From a virus, in IMG/VR virus record IMGVR_UViG_3300042888_000541, positions 1-44,346 of that record: DNA of 44,346 bases; one strand, written 5' to 3'. A program made the translations under genes and the position numbers. The notes beneath the pieces were generated by a model. That model made no database searches and had not been told where the DNA came from. It was given only the letters and a program-made list of their open reading frames with translations. Each line of letters begins with the position of its first letter. The first letter of the stretch is position 1. Shown piece by piece: positions 1 to 7,890 of the stretch.

Positions 1-5
1 ATAAC

Positions 6-368
6 ATGGAACCAGTAGCAAATTTTGTATCAACGTTGTTCGCAACTAGAACACAAGCGCATATTTTCCACTTACAAACAGATTCGTTTGCTGCTCACAA
101 GGCATTAAACAAATATTACGATCAAATTGTAGATTTAGTAGATAGCTTTATTGAAGGCTACCAAGGTAGATATGGTATTATTACAAACTACACTTCTCCA
201 AGCACTTTCAAAGAAGATGGAGCAGCACTTACCTATTTTGAAGGAGTATCTGCATACATTGAACAGATTCGTAAAAGATTGCCAAGTGATAGCTACTTAC
301 AAAATAAAGTAGATGAGATTGTAGATCTAGTAGAGTCAACTAAATATAAACTTAAGTTTTTACGTTAA
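6..368 (+). CDS. Dps/ferritin-like small helical protein (DUF5856-like)
   Basis: A 120-residue, almost entirely helical protein. The segment AHIFHLQTDSFAAHKALNKY (residues 18-37) places H19, H22 and H31 in the spacing used by Dps/ferritin-like proteins, and acidic residues follow at D39, D43 and E50. It resembles the short DUF5856 proteins of T4-like phages. A role in metal binding or DNA protection is inference only. It begins 5 bases into the window, so the upstream context is missing, and it sits 5 bases before the next gene, probably in one operon with it. Alternative: a structural helical bundle with no metal site. Confidence 0.6.
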   Translation: MEPVANFVSTLFATRTQAHIFHLQTDSFAAHKALNKYYDQIVDLVDSFIEGYQGRYGIITNYTSPSTFKEDGAALTYFEGVSAYIEQIRKRLPSDSYLQNKVDEIVDLVESTKYKLKFLR

Positions 369-373
369 GATTT

Positions 374-1039
374 ATGGAAGAGGCAAAAGGAACTTGTTGT
401 CATGCATGTGGACATGTGCACGTAAAAGGCACAGCACATCCTAAACCTTATTTGACCGGCAAAAGAAGCTGTGAGAGACGATTAAAAGAAGAAGCTGATG
501 GAATACTCGAAACAGATGAGTATTGCCCTCAATGCTTAGCAGAATACATTACAGAGCATTACAATACACTTCAAGAAGCAGAATACCAAGGCCGCAAGGT
601 TAGATTAGGAAAACCTATGAGAGGGGATGTGAAGAAGTATAAGGTGTATGTTAAGAATAAAAAGGGAAATGTAGTTAAGGTAAACTTTGGTGATCCTAAC
701 CTCTCAATCAAAAGAGACAACCCAGTAAGAAAGAAAGCTTTTAGAGCAAGACATAAGTGTTCTCAACAAAAGGACAGAACTAGCCCAGCATACTGGAGTT
801 GCAGAATGTGGTCCACAAAACCAGTTAGCAAGATCCTAAGCTCTGAGCAAAAGATGTCAATGGGAACAACTCAACCAATAGATATAACACCATCTGTAAA
901 TAAAACAACAGGCGATGTGATGTCTCTATTACAAAATGCAAAGATATCTAATGGTATCAAAGTTTCACTATATAAAGCATATATGGATGGAAAGTTAAGT
1001 CCTCAACAAGCAATCGATAAGATCAATCAATCACTATAA
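374..1039 (+). CDS. Zinc-finger-like phage protein with RARHxC/YWSC module
   Basis: A 221-residue protein of unknown function. The N-terminus has C8-C9-x2-C12-G-H14 and a second C51-P-Q-C54 pair, which together look like a zinc-binding knuckle. Residues 86-146 form a basic module (KKYKVYVKNKKGNVVKVNFG, then PVRKKAFRARHKC and YWSCRMW) that I recognise as recurring in proteins of many T4-like and other aquatic phages without an established role. The C-terminus (about 185-221) is a helical tail ending in LSPQQAIDKINQSL. It lies between a Dps-like gene and the endolysin. The basic and cysteine-rich character suggests nucleic-acid binding; this is inference. Confidence 0.55.
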   Translation: MEEAKGTCCHACGHVHVKGTAHPKPYLTGKRSCERRLKEEADGILETDEYCPQCLAEYITEHYNTLQEAEYQGRKVRLGKPMRGDVKKYKVYVKNKKGNVVKVNFGDPNLSIKRDNPVRKKAFRARHKCSQQKDRTSPAYWSCRMWSTKPVSKILSSEQKMSMGTTQPIDITPSVNKTTGDVMSLLQNAKISNGIKVSLYKAYMDGKLSPQQAIDKINQSL

Positions 1040-1052
1040 ACCAACATTAACT

Positions 1053-1865
1053 ATGTTATTAAAAAACGGATCAAACGGAGAAGACGTTAAAAAACTTCAA
1101 GCAAAATTAGGATTAGCAGCAGATGGTGCATTTGGACCAGGTACTGAAGCTAAAGTAAAAGAGTGGCAAGCAGCTAATGGTTTAGCAGCAGATGGTATGG
1201 TAGGTGAAGGAACTTGGACTAAGATGTTCGGAGCAGCACCAGCAGCACCAGCAGCTTCTACAGGAGCTTTTAAATTAGATAAGTTAAAAGGACATATTCC
1301 TGATGCAGTAATTGCACAGATTCCTACTACAGCAGCTAAGTTTAATATTACAAATACATTAAGATTAGCACACTTCTTGGCACAATGTGGTCATGAATCA
1401 GGTGGCTTTAAAGCAGTATCTGAAAACGTGAACTATTCTGCAGATGGTCTTAAGAAGATCTTCCCTAAATATTTTCCTGGAAACTTAGCTGAGTCATATG
1501 CTCGTAATCCTGAAAAGATTGCTTCTAAAGTATATGCATCTCGTATGGGTAATGGAGATGAAGCTTCTAAGGAAGGCTTTAAATTCCGTGGACGTGGATA
1601 TATCCAATTAACAGGCAAGTCTAACTATACAGGATTTACTAAGTATATTGGTGAGGATTGTGTAGCTAACCCAGATTTAGTAGCAACCAAGTATCCATTA
1701 GCATCAGCAGCATTCTTTTTTGATTCAAATAAACTTTGGTCTATTTGTGATAAAGGAGCAGATGATGCAACAGTAACAGCAGTAACTAAAAGAGTAAATG
1801 GTGGTACAATTGGATTAGCTGATCGTATCAAACATTTTAAAGAATATTACCACTTATTATCATAA
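1053..1865 (+). CDS. Endolysin: PG_binding_1 domain plus GH19 chitinase-like lysozyme
   Basis: A 270-residue two-domain lytic enzyme that should cleave the peptidoglycan glycan backbone at the end of infection. Residues 1-60 form a peptidoglycan-binding type 1 repeat (GSNGEDVKKLQAKLG, with GAFGPGTEAKVKEWQ). An Ala/Pro linker follows (60-70), then a GH19-type catalytic domain with HFLAQCGHESGGF (catalytic Glu expected at E115), KFRGRGYIQLTGKSNY (about 177-192) and a terminal VNGGTIGLADR. No signal peptide is visible, so release would need a holin, which I could not identify in this window. The gene lies upstream of the spanin-like pair, forming a loose lysis region. Confidence 0.87.
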   Translation: MLLKNGSNGEDVKKLQAKLGLAADGAFGPGTEAKVKEWQAANGLAADGMVGEGTWTKMFGAAPAAPAASTGAFKLDKLKGHIPDAVIAQIPTTAAKFNITNTLRLAHFLAQCGHESGGFKAVSENVNYSADGLKKIFPKYFPGNLAESYARNPEKIASKVYASRMGNGDEASKEGFKFRGRGYIQLTGKSNYTGFTKYIGEDCVANPDLVATKYPLASAAFFFDSNKLWSICDKGADDATVTAVTKRVNGGTIGLADRIKHFKEYYHLLS

Positions 1866-1866
1866 T

Positions 1867-2337
1867 ATGAACAACAAGGAGTTTTTCAAAAGACTAATCT
1901 TAGCAGAAGTTGAAAAGATGGAACCAAAGGTTACTTCGTTCGAAGATAACCCAATTGCCTTCTTACTACAGAAGTATCCTACAATGGCTGAAACATTGGA
2001 GATGCTAATGACTCCTGCATATAAGGATTATGTAACAGGAATCTACATCGTAGCACCTAAACCAACAACATTTAAGATTGTATTACACAACGACCAAGCA
2101 TTTTACTTAACTTACTTAGGTAGGGCATATGAAGCAAAGGTTGCAGGTAAGAAGTTTTATTTACAGACTATTGGTGAGAAAGAAAGATGTATGACAGCAA
2201 TCACTAGATTACTTGAACTTGGAAATCCAATACAAACAAAAGGACCTGAAGAAGGTGAAACAGCAACGAAAGAACCAAAAGCATCAACTCCAGAACCAAC
2301 AGAAGCTGAAGTAGAAGCAGAGAAAACAGAATCGTAA
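1867..2337 (+). CDS. Hypothetical protein with acidic low-complexity tail
   Basis: A 156-residue protein with no recognised family. It starts one base after the endolysin stop, so it is probably translated with it. Residues 1-115 look globular with mixed helix and strand; residues 116-156 are a Glu/Pro/Thr-rich tail (EGETATKEPKASTPEPTEAE). The N-terminus, MNNKEFFKRLILAE, has the shape of a T4 internal-protein capsid-targeting peptide: a short amphipathic helix ending in LAE, which fits the (L/I)xE prohead protease site. That reading is speculative. No membrane segment was seen. Confidence 0.5.
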   Translation: MNNKEFFKRLILAEVEKMEPKVTSFEDNPIAFLLQKYPTMAETLEMLMTPAYKDYVTGIYIVAPKPTTFKIVLHNDQAFYLTYLGRAYEAKVAGKKFYLQTIGEKERCMTAITRLLELGNPIQTKGPEEGETATKEPKASTPEPTEAEVEAEKTES

Positions 2338-2340
2338 ACT

Positions 2341-2372
2341 GTTGCTAATTTAAAATAAAAGGCGTATAGTTA
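2341..2372 (+). promoter_or_regulatory. Host-type promoter candidate (TTG-N20-TAnnTTTA class)
   Basis: GTTGC at 2341-2345 is followed, with exactly 20 bases between TTG and TA, by TATAGTTA (2365-2372). The same spacing and similar boxes occur upstream of six or seven other genes in the window. It would drive the acidic putative capsid-targeted protein at 2413. The -7 box has one mismatch to TAnnTTTA. Confidence 0.5.
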
Positions 2373-2382
2373 GATAACGTCA

Positions 2383-2390
2383 TATTTATA
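2383..2390 (+). promoter_or_regulatory. TATTTATA octamer (late-promoter candidate)
   Basis: TATTTATA lies 22 bases before the start at 2413, in the same gap as a host-type promoter candidate. It belongs to a set of about twelve intergenic TATTTAT(A/T) octamers, mostly upstream of virion genes. Confidence 0.45.
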
Positions 2391-2412
2391 TAAAGACTAT
2401 ATAACATAGAGT

Positions 2413-2820
2413 ATGAAAAAAACATTAATTGCAGAAACAGCTAGAATTCAAAAGCTTGCTGGTTTAATTACCGAAGAAGAATATATCAATATCACAATGC
2501 CAGAGGCAGAGGAAGAGGAAGAAGTTGAGATGGATGATACTGAGGATAACATGAATGCACCAGAGGAAGATTCTGATGAAGAGTTATCAGCAGAAGAACC
2601 AACATCACTTCCTTCAGATGCAGAAGAAGAGTTTGATATTAAAGGTAGAGCTAACTTATCACAGTTACTTGCAAAGAAGGATCACTTAATATCTAAGTTA
2701 AAAGCAGGAGACATTTCGTTAGATCAATACAAAGTGCAGATTGGAAACGTTCCTGCACAAATCAAAAAGATCAGAGCCAAAGCAGACGCAATGTTAAATG
2801 TATCCGATGAAGAAGATTAG
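2413..2820 (+). CDS. Acidic protein with putative N-terminal capsid-targeting peptide
   Basis: A 135-residue protein. The N-terminus reads MKKTLIAETARIQKLAGLIT followed by EEEY. The IQKLAGLITE core matches the N-termini of the genes at 21808 and 22714 (MQKLAGIITE) and 11565 (FQELAGIQE). ITE (residues 19-21) and IAE (6-8) fit the (L/I)xE site of T4-type prohead proteases. Residues 30-75 are extremely Glu/Asp-rich; the C-terminal 60 residues form a helical hairpin. I infer an internal head protein that enters the prohead with the scaffold and is trimmed. It has both promoter-type elements upstream and overlaps the next gene by 14 bases. Confidence 0.6.
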   Translation: MKKTLIAETARIQKLAGLITEEEYINITMPEAEEEEEVEMDDTEDNMNAPEEDSDEELSAEEPTSLPSDAEEEFDIKGRANLSQLLAKKDHLISKLKAGDISLDQYKVQIGNVPAQIKKIRAKADAMLNVSDEED

Positions 2821-3145
2821 TGTAATAGCAGGACTACTTGTCCTAATATGCTTAGCTGGATTAGCTATATGGACTAGTAAGACCATGGTTAATCTAAAAG
2901 CAGTTGATAAGCAAATTGACTCTTTAAATACTAAAATAGAGGTATTGGAGGAGTTGAATGCAGTAGCTGAGCTTAAGATTGATAGTGTAGAGAATCTTAA
3001 TAAGGATTTAACAACACAAGTTAGTGTACGTGAAGCTAAAATTAAGAAGTTAAAAAAAGAACATGAAAAAACAGTTACAAATATTAATAACTTTAATACT
3101 ACTCAGCTCGACAGCTTTTTCACAAGCAGGTACGGAAACAGATAG
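2807..3145 (+). CDS. Spanin-like inner membrane protein (i-spanin candidate)
   Basis: A 112-residue protein counted from the ATG at 2807; an in-frame ATG at 2798 would add three residues but separates the charged start from the membrane segment. A single N-terminal membrane segment (ISVIAGLLVLICLAGLAIW) precedes a long heptad-like coiled coil (DKQIDSLNTKIEVLEELN and onward) and a C-terminus ending in LDSFFTSRYGNR. This is the architecture of an Rz-type i-spanin. The next gene starts inside it and runs in another frame with an 83-base overlap, as in Rz/Rz1 pairs. In spanins the function is outer-membrane disruption after peptidoglycan lysis; here it is inferred from architecture and from the endolysin upstream. 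Confidence 0.55.
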   Translation: MKKISVIAGLLVLICLAGLAIWTSKTMVNLKAVDKQIDSLNTKIEVLEELNAVAELKIDSVENLNKDLTTQVSVREAKIKKLKKEHEKTVTNINNFNTTQLDSFFTSRYGNR

Positions 3146-3476
3146 TAAACCATACTGCATGCCAACTAAAATGGCAAAAGCAATTGCTGTGGACTTATCA
3201 CACTATGATATTGTGAAGCAGCAATTAGTTTTATGCGATAGTATAGTTGCAGACTTAAAGCAAGTTATTACCAATAAAGATACTGTGGTTAGTCTTTTAA
3301 GACAAAAAGAAACAAACTATCAAGGCATTATTCAAACACAAAACGAAAAAGAAGCTATCTATAAAAAGACAGTCTCACAGTTACAATTCGAACTAACTAA
3401 GTCAAAGTTTACCAACAAATTAAAATCATTCGGATTAATAGGAATCGTTGTAGTGGCACTAACCTTGGCAATTTAA
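3063..3476 (+). CDS. Secreted/membrane protein overlapping the spanin-like gene
   Basis: A 137-residue protein with a clear signal peptide (MKKQLQILITLILLSSTAFS, cleavage likely after SQ) and a C-terminal membrane segment (FGLIGIVVVALTLAI). Between them lies a coiled-coil-prone region with two Cys residues. The start is inside the preceding gene in a different frame. The position suggests the partner of an Rz/Rz1-like pair, but there is no lipobox Cys at the signal cleavage site, so it is not a standard o-spanin. A signal at one end and a membrane segment at the other recalls unimolecular spanins. Other membrane roles remain possible. Confidence 0.5.
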   Translation: MKKQLQILITLILLSSTAFSQAGTETDSKPYCMPTKMAKAIAVDLSHYDIVKQQLVLCDSIVADLKQVITNKDTVVSLLRQKETNYQGIIQTQNEKEAIYKKTVSQLQFELTKSKFTNKLKSFGLIGIVVVALTLAI

Positions 3477-3482
3477 TACAAG

Positions 3483-5066
3483 ATGTCACAGCAAGCAACG
3501 ATAGCAGAAGCGGTCAAACAAGAGCTAATAAAGTGTAAGCAAGATCCTGTTTACTTCATGAAGAAGTATTACACGATTCAACATCCTACTAGAGGAAGAA
3601 TGCACTTTAACCTATATCCTTTCCAAGAGAAGGTTTTATACCTTTTTCAAAAGCATGATAATGCTATCATTAACAAATCAAGACAATTAGGAATATCAAC
3701 ACTATCATCAGCGTATGCATTATGGATGATGTTATTCAATTCAGATAAGAATATCTTAGTAATTGCTACAACTCAAGCAACAGCAAAGAACCTAGTAACA
3801 AAAGTTCGATTTGCATATGAGAACCTACCATCTTGGATGAGACTAAAGGCTTTAGAAGATAACAGACTTAGTTTAAGACTAGCAAACGGATCTCAAATAA
3901 AAGCAGTATCAGCAGCAACAGACTCAGCACGTTCAGAAGCAGTATCTTTACTGGTTATTGACGAGGCAGCTTTTATTGATAGAATTGAAGACATCTTTAC
4001 AGCAGCACAACAAACTCTTGCCACAGGTGGTAAGTGTATTGCTTTATCAACTCCTAATGGTGTTGGTAACTGGTTTCATAAGGAGTTTACAAAAGCACAA
4101 TTAGGGGAGAACAAGTTTATACCTATTAGCTTACCTTGGACAGTACATCCAGAAAGAGAAGAGAGTTGGAGAGAAGAGCAAACCAAGCAATTGGGTGTAA
4201 GAGCAGCTGCACAAGAGTGTGACTGTGATTTTTCAACTTCAGGTGAAACCGTAATCGAACCAGACACTTTAAAATATTTTGAAGAGTTAATAGTTGAACC
4301 TATTGAAAAAAGAGGCATTGATAAGAACTACTGGCTATGGGAATATCCTGACACAATGAAAACCTACATGGTTGTAGCGGACGTTGCTCGTGGAGATGGA
4401 AAAGACTTTTCAACTTTCCATGTTATTGACATAGAAGCAGCAAAGCAAGTAGCTGAATACAAAGGACAGCTTCCTACCAAAGACTTCTCTTATATGTTAA
4501 TTACAGTAGCGACTGAGTGGAATAATGCACTATTAGTTATTGAGAACAAAAACATAGGATGGGATGTAGTATCTACAATCCAAGAAAGAGGATATTTAAA
4601 CCTATATTATTCACCAAGATCTGAAATCATGGGAACAAATGTTGAGATGTACATCAACAAGTTTGAAAGAGGAGATGGAATGGTACCAGGATTCACAACA
4701 AGTCAAACCACAAGACCTCTAGTAATAGAGAAGATGAGATCCTTCATGGAAGATCATAGTGTTATAATACAATCTGAAAGGTTATTAGCAGAATTACGAG
4801 TATTTATATGGAGGAATGGAAAAGCACAAGCACTTAACGGGTATAATGATGACCTAGCAATGGCTTGGGCAATTGGACTTTTTCTAAGAGACACAGCTCT
4901 ACGATTTAGACAAACTGCATACAACTTAACATATGCAAGTTTAAATAGCTATTCTAGAGGGAGTCAAGGTTTCGACGTATATCAATCAAACGCAGCATAC
5001 ACACAAAATCCGTACTCGATGCCTTTAAACGATCGAGAACAGACGGACATAACATGGCTTTTATAA
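3483..5066 (+). CDS. terL: Terminase large subunit (gp17-like packaging ATPase/nuclease)
   Basis: A 527-residue DNA-packaging motor and headful nuclease. The ATPase domain has a deviant Walker A, KSRQLGISTLS (residues 65-75), as in many T4-like terminases, and a Walker B, LLVIDEAAF, with D160 and E161. The motif CIALSTPNG (about 185-193) is the coupling region. The RNase H-like nuclease domain begins at MVVADVARGDGKDFSTFHVI (D300), with VIENKN and NDDLAMAW supplying further acidic residues. The length is close to that of T4 gp17 (610). It starts 6 bases after the previous gene and is followed 9 bases later by the portal gene, the usual T4-like pairing. No small terminase subunit was recognised in the window. 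Confidence 0.95.
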   Translation: MSQQATIAEAVKQELIKCKQDPVYFMKKYYTIQHPTRGRMHFNLYPFQEKVLYLFQKHDNAIINKSRQLGISTLSSAYALWMMLFNSDKNILVIATTQATAKNLVTKVRFAYENLPSWMRLKALEDNRLSLRLANGSQIKAVSAATDSARSEAVSLLVIDEAAFIDRIEDIFTAAQQTLATGGKCIALSTPNGVGNWFHKEFTKAQLGENKFIPISLPWTVHPEREESWREEQTKQLGVRAAAQECDCDFSTSGETVIEPDTLKYFEELIVEPIEKRGIDKNYWLWEYPDTMKTYMVVADVARGDGKDFSTFHVIDIEAAKQVAEYKGQLPTKDFSYMLITVATEWNNALLVIENKNIGWDVVSTIQERGYLNLYYSPRSEIMGTNVEMYINKFERGDGMVPGFTTSQTTRPLVIEKMRSFMEDHSVIIQSERLLAELRVFIWRNGKAQALNGYNDDLAMAWAIGLFLRDTALRFRQTAYNLTYASLNSYSRGSQGFDVYQSNAAYTQNPYSMPLNDREQTDITWLL

Positions 5067-5075
5067 CATATTAAA

Positions 5076-7007
5076 ATGGCAGAACAAAAACCACAAGCTA
5101 ATTTATTCACAACGTTAAAGAGATTATTCTCTACTGACGTAATCATACGTAACGATGGTGGAGAATTAAAGACAATTGACACAGAAAGAATACAAGTAGA
5201 TGGTGTATTACAAACCAATGCTTTAGTTGACCGTTTTAATCGTGTCTACACGACTTCAACGTCGTATGGTGTAAACCTTAACCTTTCACAGAACTATCAA
5301 TCTGCACGTGTTCAAATCTATGCAGACTACGAAGCAATGGATACAGATCCAATTGTAGCTTCTGCTTTAGATATTATAGCTGATGAGTGTACTCTTAAGA
5401 ATGAACAAGGAGAAATCTTACAAATCCGTTCTGCAGATGAGAACATTCAAAAGATATTATACAACTTATTCTACGATGTATTAAACATTGAGTTTAACTT
5501 ATGGTTCTGGTGTCGTAATATGTGTAAGTATGGTGACTTCTATCTTAAGTTAGAGATTGCTGAGAAGTTTGGAGTTTATAATGTAATCCCTTTCTCAGCA
5601 TACAACGTTGTAAGATTAGAAGGAACAAATCCAAACAATCCATCAGAGGTTGTATTTAAGTACGATCCAACAGCTGCTTTAGGATCAACAACAGGATACT
5701 CAACAGCATATCGTAACTTAGATCAAGGAATTACCTTCTACAATTATGAGATGGCTCACTTTAGATTGATTGGTGATATTAATTACTTACCTTACGGTAG
5801 ATCTTATCTAGAGCCAGGTAGAAAGTTATTCAAGCAATATGTTTTAATGGAAGATGCGATGTTAATCCATCGTATAACACGTGCTCCAGAAAGAAGAGTA
5901 TTTTATGTAAACGTAGGAGCTATACCTCCAAATGAAGTTGAAAACTACATGCAAAGAATGATCAGCAAGATGAAAAAGACTCCTCTTGTAGATCCGCAAA
6001 CAGGTAACTATAATGTGAAGTACAATGTACAGAACATGTTAGAAGACTTCTTCATTCCAGTAAGAGGAAACGATCAATCAACTCGTATTGATACTGCAAA
6101 GGCATTAGAATATAACGGTATTGAGGATATCAACTACTTACTTAACAAACTATTTGCAGCATTAAAGATTCCTAAGGCATTCTTAGGATATGAAAAAGAC
6201 TTAACAGGTAAAGCAACTTTAGCAGCAGAGGATATTAGATTTGCTAGAACCATTGAAAGATTACAACGAATCATGCTTAGTGAGTTAACTAAGATTGCAA
6301 TCGTACATCTTTACTCTAACGGATACACAAACGAATCAATTGCTAACTTTGAATTAAACTTAACAACTCCTTCTATCATATACGATCAAGAACGTATTGC
6401 ACTAATGAAAGAGAAAGTAGACTTAGCTGCACAGATGATTGAAAACAGCTTACTTCCAACAGATTGGATCTATGATAAGATCTTCCACTTCTCTGAAGAT
6501 GAGTTTGATGAGTATCGTGATTTAATTGTAGAAGATAAGAAGAGAGCATTCAGATTCAAACAAATTGAAGAAGAGGGTAACGATCCAGCAGAATCAGGAC
6601 AAGCATTTGGTACACCACATCAAATCGCATCAATGTATGGTGGTAATGGTAATACTAACTTAGCAGGTACTGAAGTTCCTCAAGGATATAACGAGATTAA
6701 CCCTAACGAACCAGTTAAGTTACCAGGAAGACCACAAGAAAAGACTTCATTAATTAACACACAAGGAGATCCATTAGGACAAGATAGAACTGGATTATAT
6801 GCTATGAAAGCTAAGGCAACAAGTGGAGAAGATAGCTTAAAAGTGAAATATCAAGGTAATTCACCACTTGCATTAGAGTATAACAACACAAAAGCTGTAT
6901 ACTATAAGAACAAAGAGGTACTAGCTGAACTAGGTAAAAGGAAAGTAGACTTATACAAAGACTCGGATTTATTGAATGAAAATCAAATAAAACCTGATTT
7001 AGAGTAA
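5076..7007 (+). CDS. gp20: Portal vertex protein (gp20-like)
   Basis: A 643-residue portal subunit; twelve copies form the ring through which DNA is packaged and to which the neck binds. The central block MLIHRITRAPERRVFYVNVG (about residues 268-287), preceded by YLPYGRSYLEPGRKLFKQYV, is close to the T4 gp20 signature. IPKAFLGYEKDLTGKATLA and the following long helix match the stem region. The C-terminal 110 residues are polar and repetitive in character and probably variable. It lies directly downstream of terminase; the gap after it holds a TATTTATA octamer. Confidence 0.94.
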   Translation: MAEQKPQANLFTTLKRLFSTDVIIRNDGGELKTIDTERIQVDGVLQTNALVDRFNRVYTTSTSYGVNLNLSQNYQSARVQIYADYEAMDTDPIVASALDIIADECTLKNEQGEILQIRSADENIQKILYNLFYDVLNIEFNLWFWCRNMCKYGDFYLKLEIAEKFGVYNVIPFSAYNVVRLEGTNPNNPSEVVFKYDPTAALGSTTGYSTAYRNLDQGITFYNYEMAHFRLIGDINYLPYGRSYLEPGRKLFKQYVLMEDAMLIHRITRAPERRVFYVNVGAIPPNEVENYMQRMISKMKKTPLVDPQTGNYNVKYNVQNMLEDFFIPVRGNDQSTRIDTAKALEYNGIEDINYLLNKLFAALKIPKAFLGYEKDLTGKATLAAEDIRFARTIERLQRIMLSELTKIAIVHLYSNGYTNESIANFELNLTTPSIIYDQERIALMKEKVDLAAQMIENSLLPTDWIYDKIFHFSEDEFDEYRDLIVEDKKRAFRFKQIEEEGNDPAESGQAFGTPHQIASMYGGNGNTNLAGTEVPQGYNEINPNEPVKLPGRPQEKTSLINTQGDPLGQDRTGLYAMKAKATSGEDSLKVKYQGNSPLALEYNNTKAVYYKNKEVLAELGKRKVDLYKDSDLLNENQIKPDLE

Positions 7008-7014
7008 ACTTAAC

Positions 7015-7022
7015 TATTTATA
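7015..7022 (+). promoter_or_regulatory. TATTTATA octamer (late-promoter candidate)
   Basis: TATTTATA lies 16 bases before the ATG at 7039, in the short gap after the portal gene. It supports ATG 7039 rather than the in-frame TTG at 7033. Confidence 0.5.
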
Positions 7023-7038
7023 ATCAAGCATATTGAGT

Positions 7039-7890
7039 ATGATCAAACATTCAAAATTCAAGAATACAGGACTATTATTTGAACTGTTAGTAAGGCAAGC
7101 AACATCAGATTTGATGTCAAATAAAGTGCCTGAGGCAGTAAGAATATTCAAGAAGTATTTTACAAATACAGAACTTAGTAAGGAGTATAATCTATATACA
7201 TCTGTAATAAATGCACCTAAATTATCAGAAGGCAAAGCAGATATCCTAATATCTACAATTGTAGAGCAAGCATCTAGATTAGATAAAGAGAAGTTAAGCA
7301 AAGAGAAGTACAACTTGATTAGAGAGATTAAGAAGCACTACGATCTTGATAACTTTTTTAAAGCTAAGATTGAAGCATACAAGATTCATGCAGCTGTTTA
7401 TACATTGTTAGAATCACAGATAGCAAAGGAATTTACTAACACTCAACAGTTAATGTCTAACAAATTAACGCTGTTAGAGCACATAACAAAGGAAAATGTT
7501 GCAGAGAAGTCTAAGACTCCAACAGTAGCAGAAGAGTTTTTAAAGGAAGATAAGGAGATTAGATTGCTTGCATACAAGTTCTTAGTTGAAAAATTTAACG
7601 AAAAGTATGCTAATCTATCAGATGAGCAGAAAGAAATCTTAAAAGAATACATAAACAACATTTCAGATACAAAGCAGTTAAAGAATTTCTTGAATTCTAG
7701 ACTAGAAGCAGTTAAATTTGAACTTACAAACCTATCAAAGACGGTTGAAGATGATGTTGTTAAGATTAAGTTAGCAGAAGTTTTGACATTCATTAAGCCA
7801 ATCGGAGCAAGAGAGTCTGTTAAGGACGATGTTATTGTAGGTTTAATGCAATACTATCAACTAATCAACGAGCTTAAATCTATAAAGTAA
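7039..7890 (+). CDS. Conserved head-region protein, function unknown
   Basis: A 283-residue, strongly helical, lysine- and glutamate-rich protein. The N-terminal KHSKFKNTGLLFELLVRQAT is a motif I recognise from proteins located next to the portal in other T4-like aquatic phages; no role is established that I know of. I chose the ATG at 7039 over a TTG two codons upstream. The gene follows the portal, where T4 has its prohead core genes 67 and 68. Its stop overlaps the start of the next gene by one base (TAATG), so the two are translationally coupled. A prohead core or assembly role is inferred from position. Confidence 0.6.
   Translation: MIKHSKFKNTGLLFELLVRQATSDLMSNKVPEAVRIFKKYFTNTELSKEYNLYTSVINAPKLSEGKADILISTIVEQASRLDKEKLSKEKYNLIREIKKHYDLDNFFKAKIEAYKIHAAVYTLLESQIAKEFTNTQQLMSNKLTLLEHITKENVAEKSKTPTVAEEFLKEDKEIRLLAYKFLVEKFNEKYANLSDEQKEILKEYINNISDTKQLKNFLNSRLEAVKFELTNLSKTVEDDVVKIKLAEVLTFIKPIGARESVKDDVIVGLMQYYQLINELKSIK

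Noticed and set aside
3483-5066. Terminase Walker A judged inactive because the usual P-loop Lys is replaced (SRQLGIST)
   Set aside because: The deviant form with an upstream Lys (KSRQxGxST) is common in active large terminases of this group.
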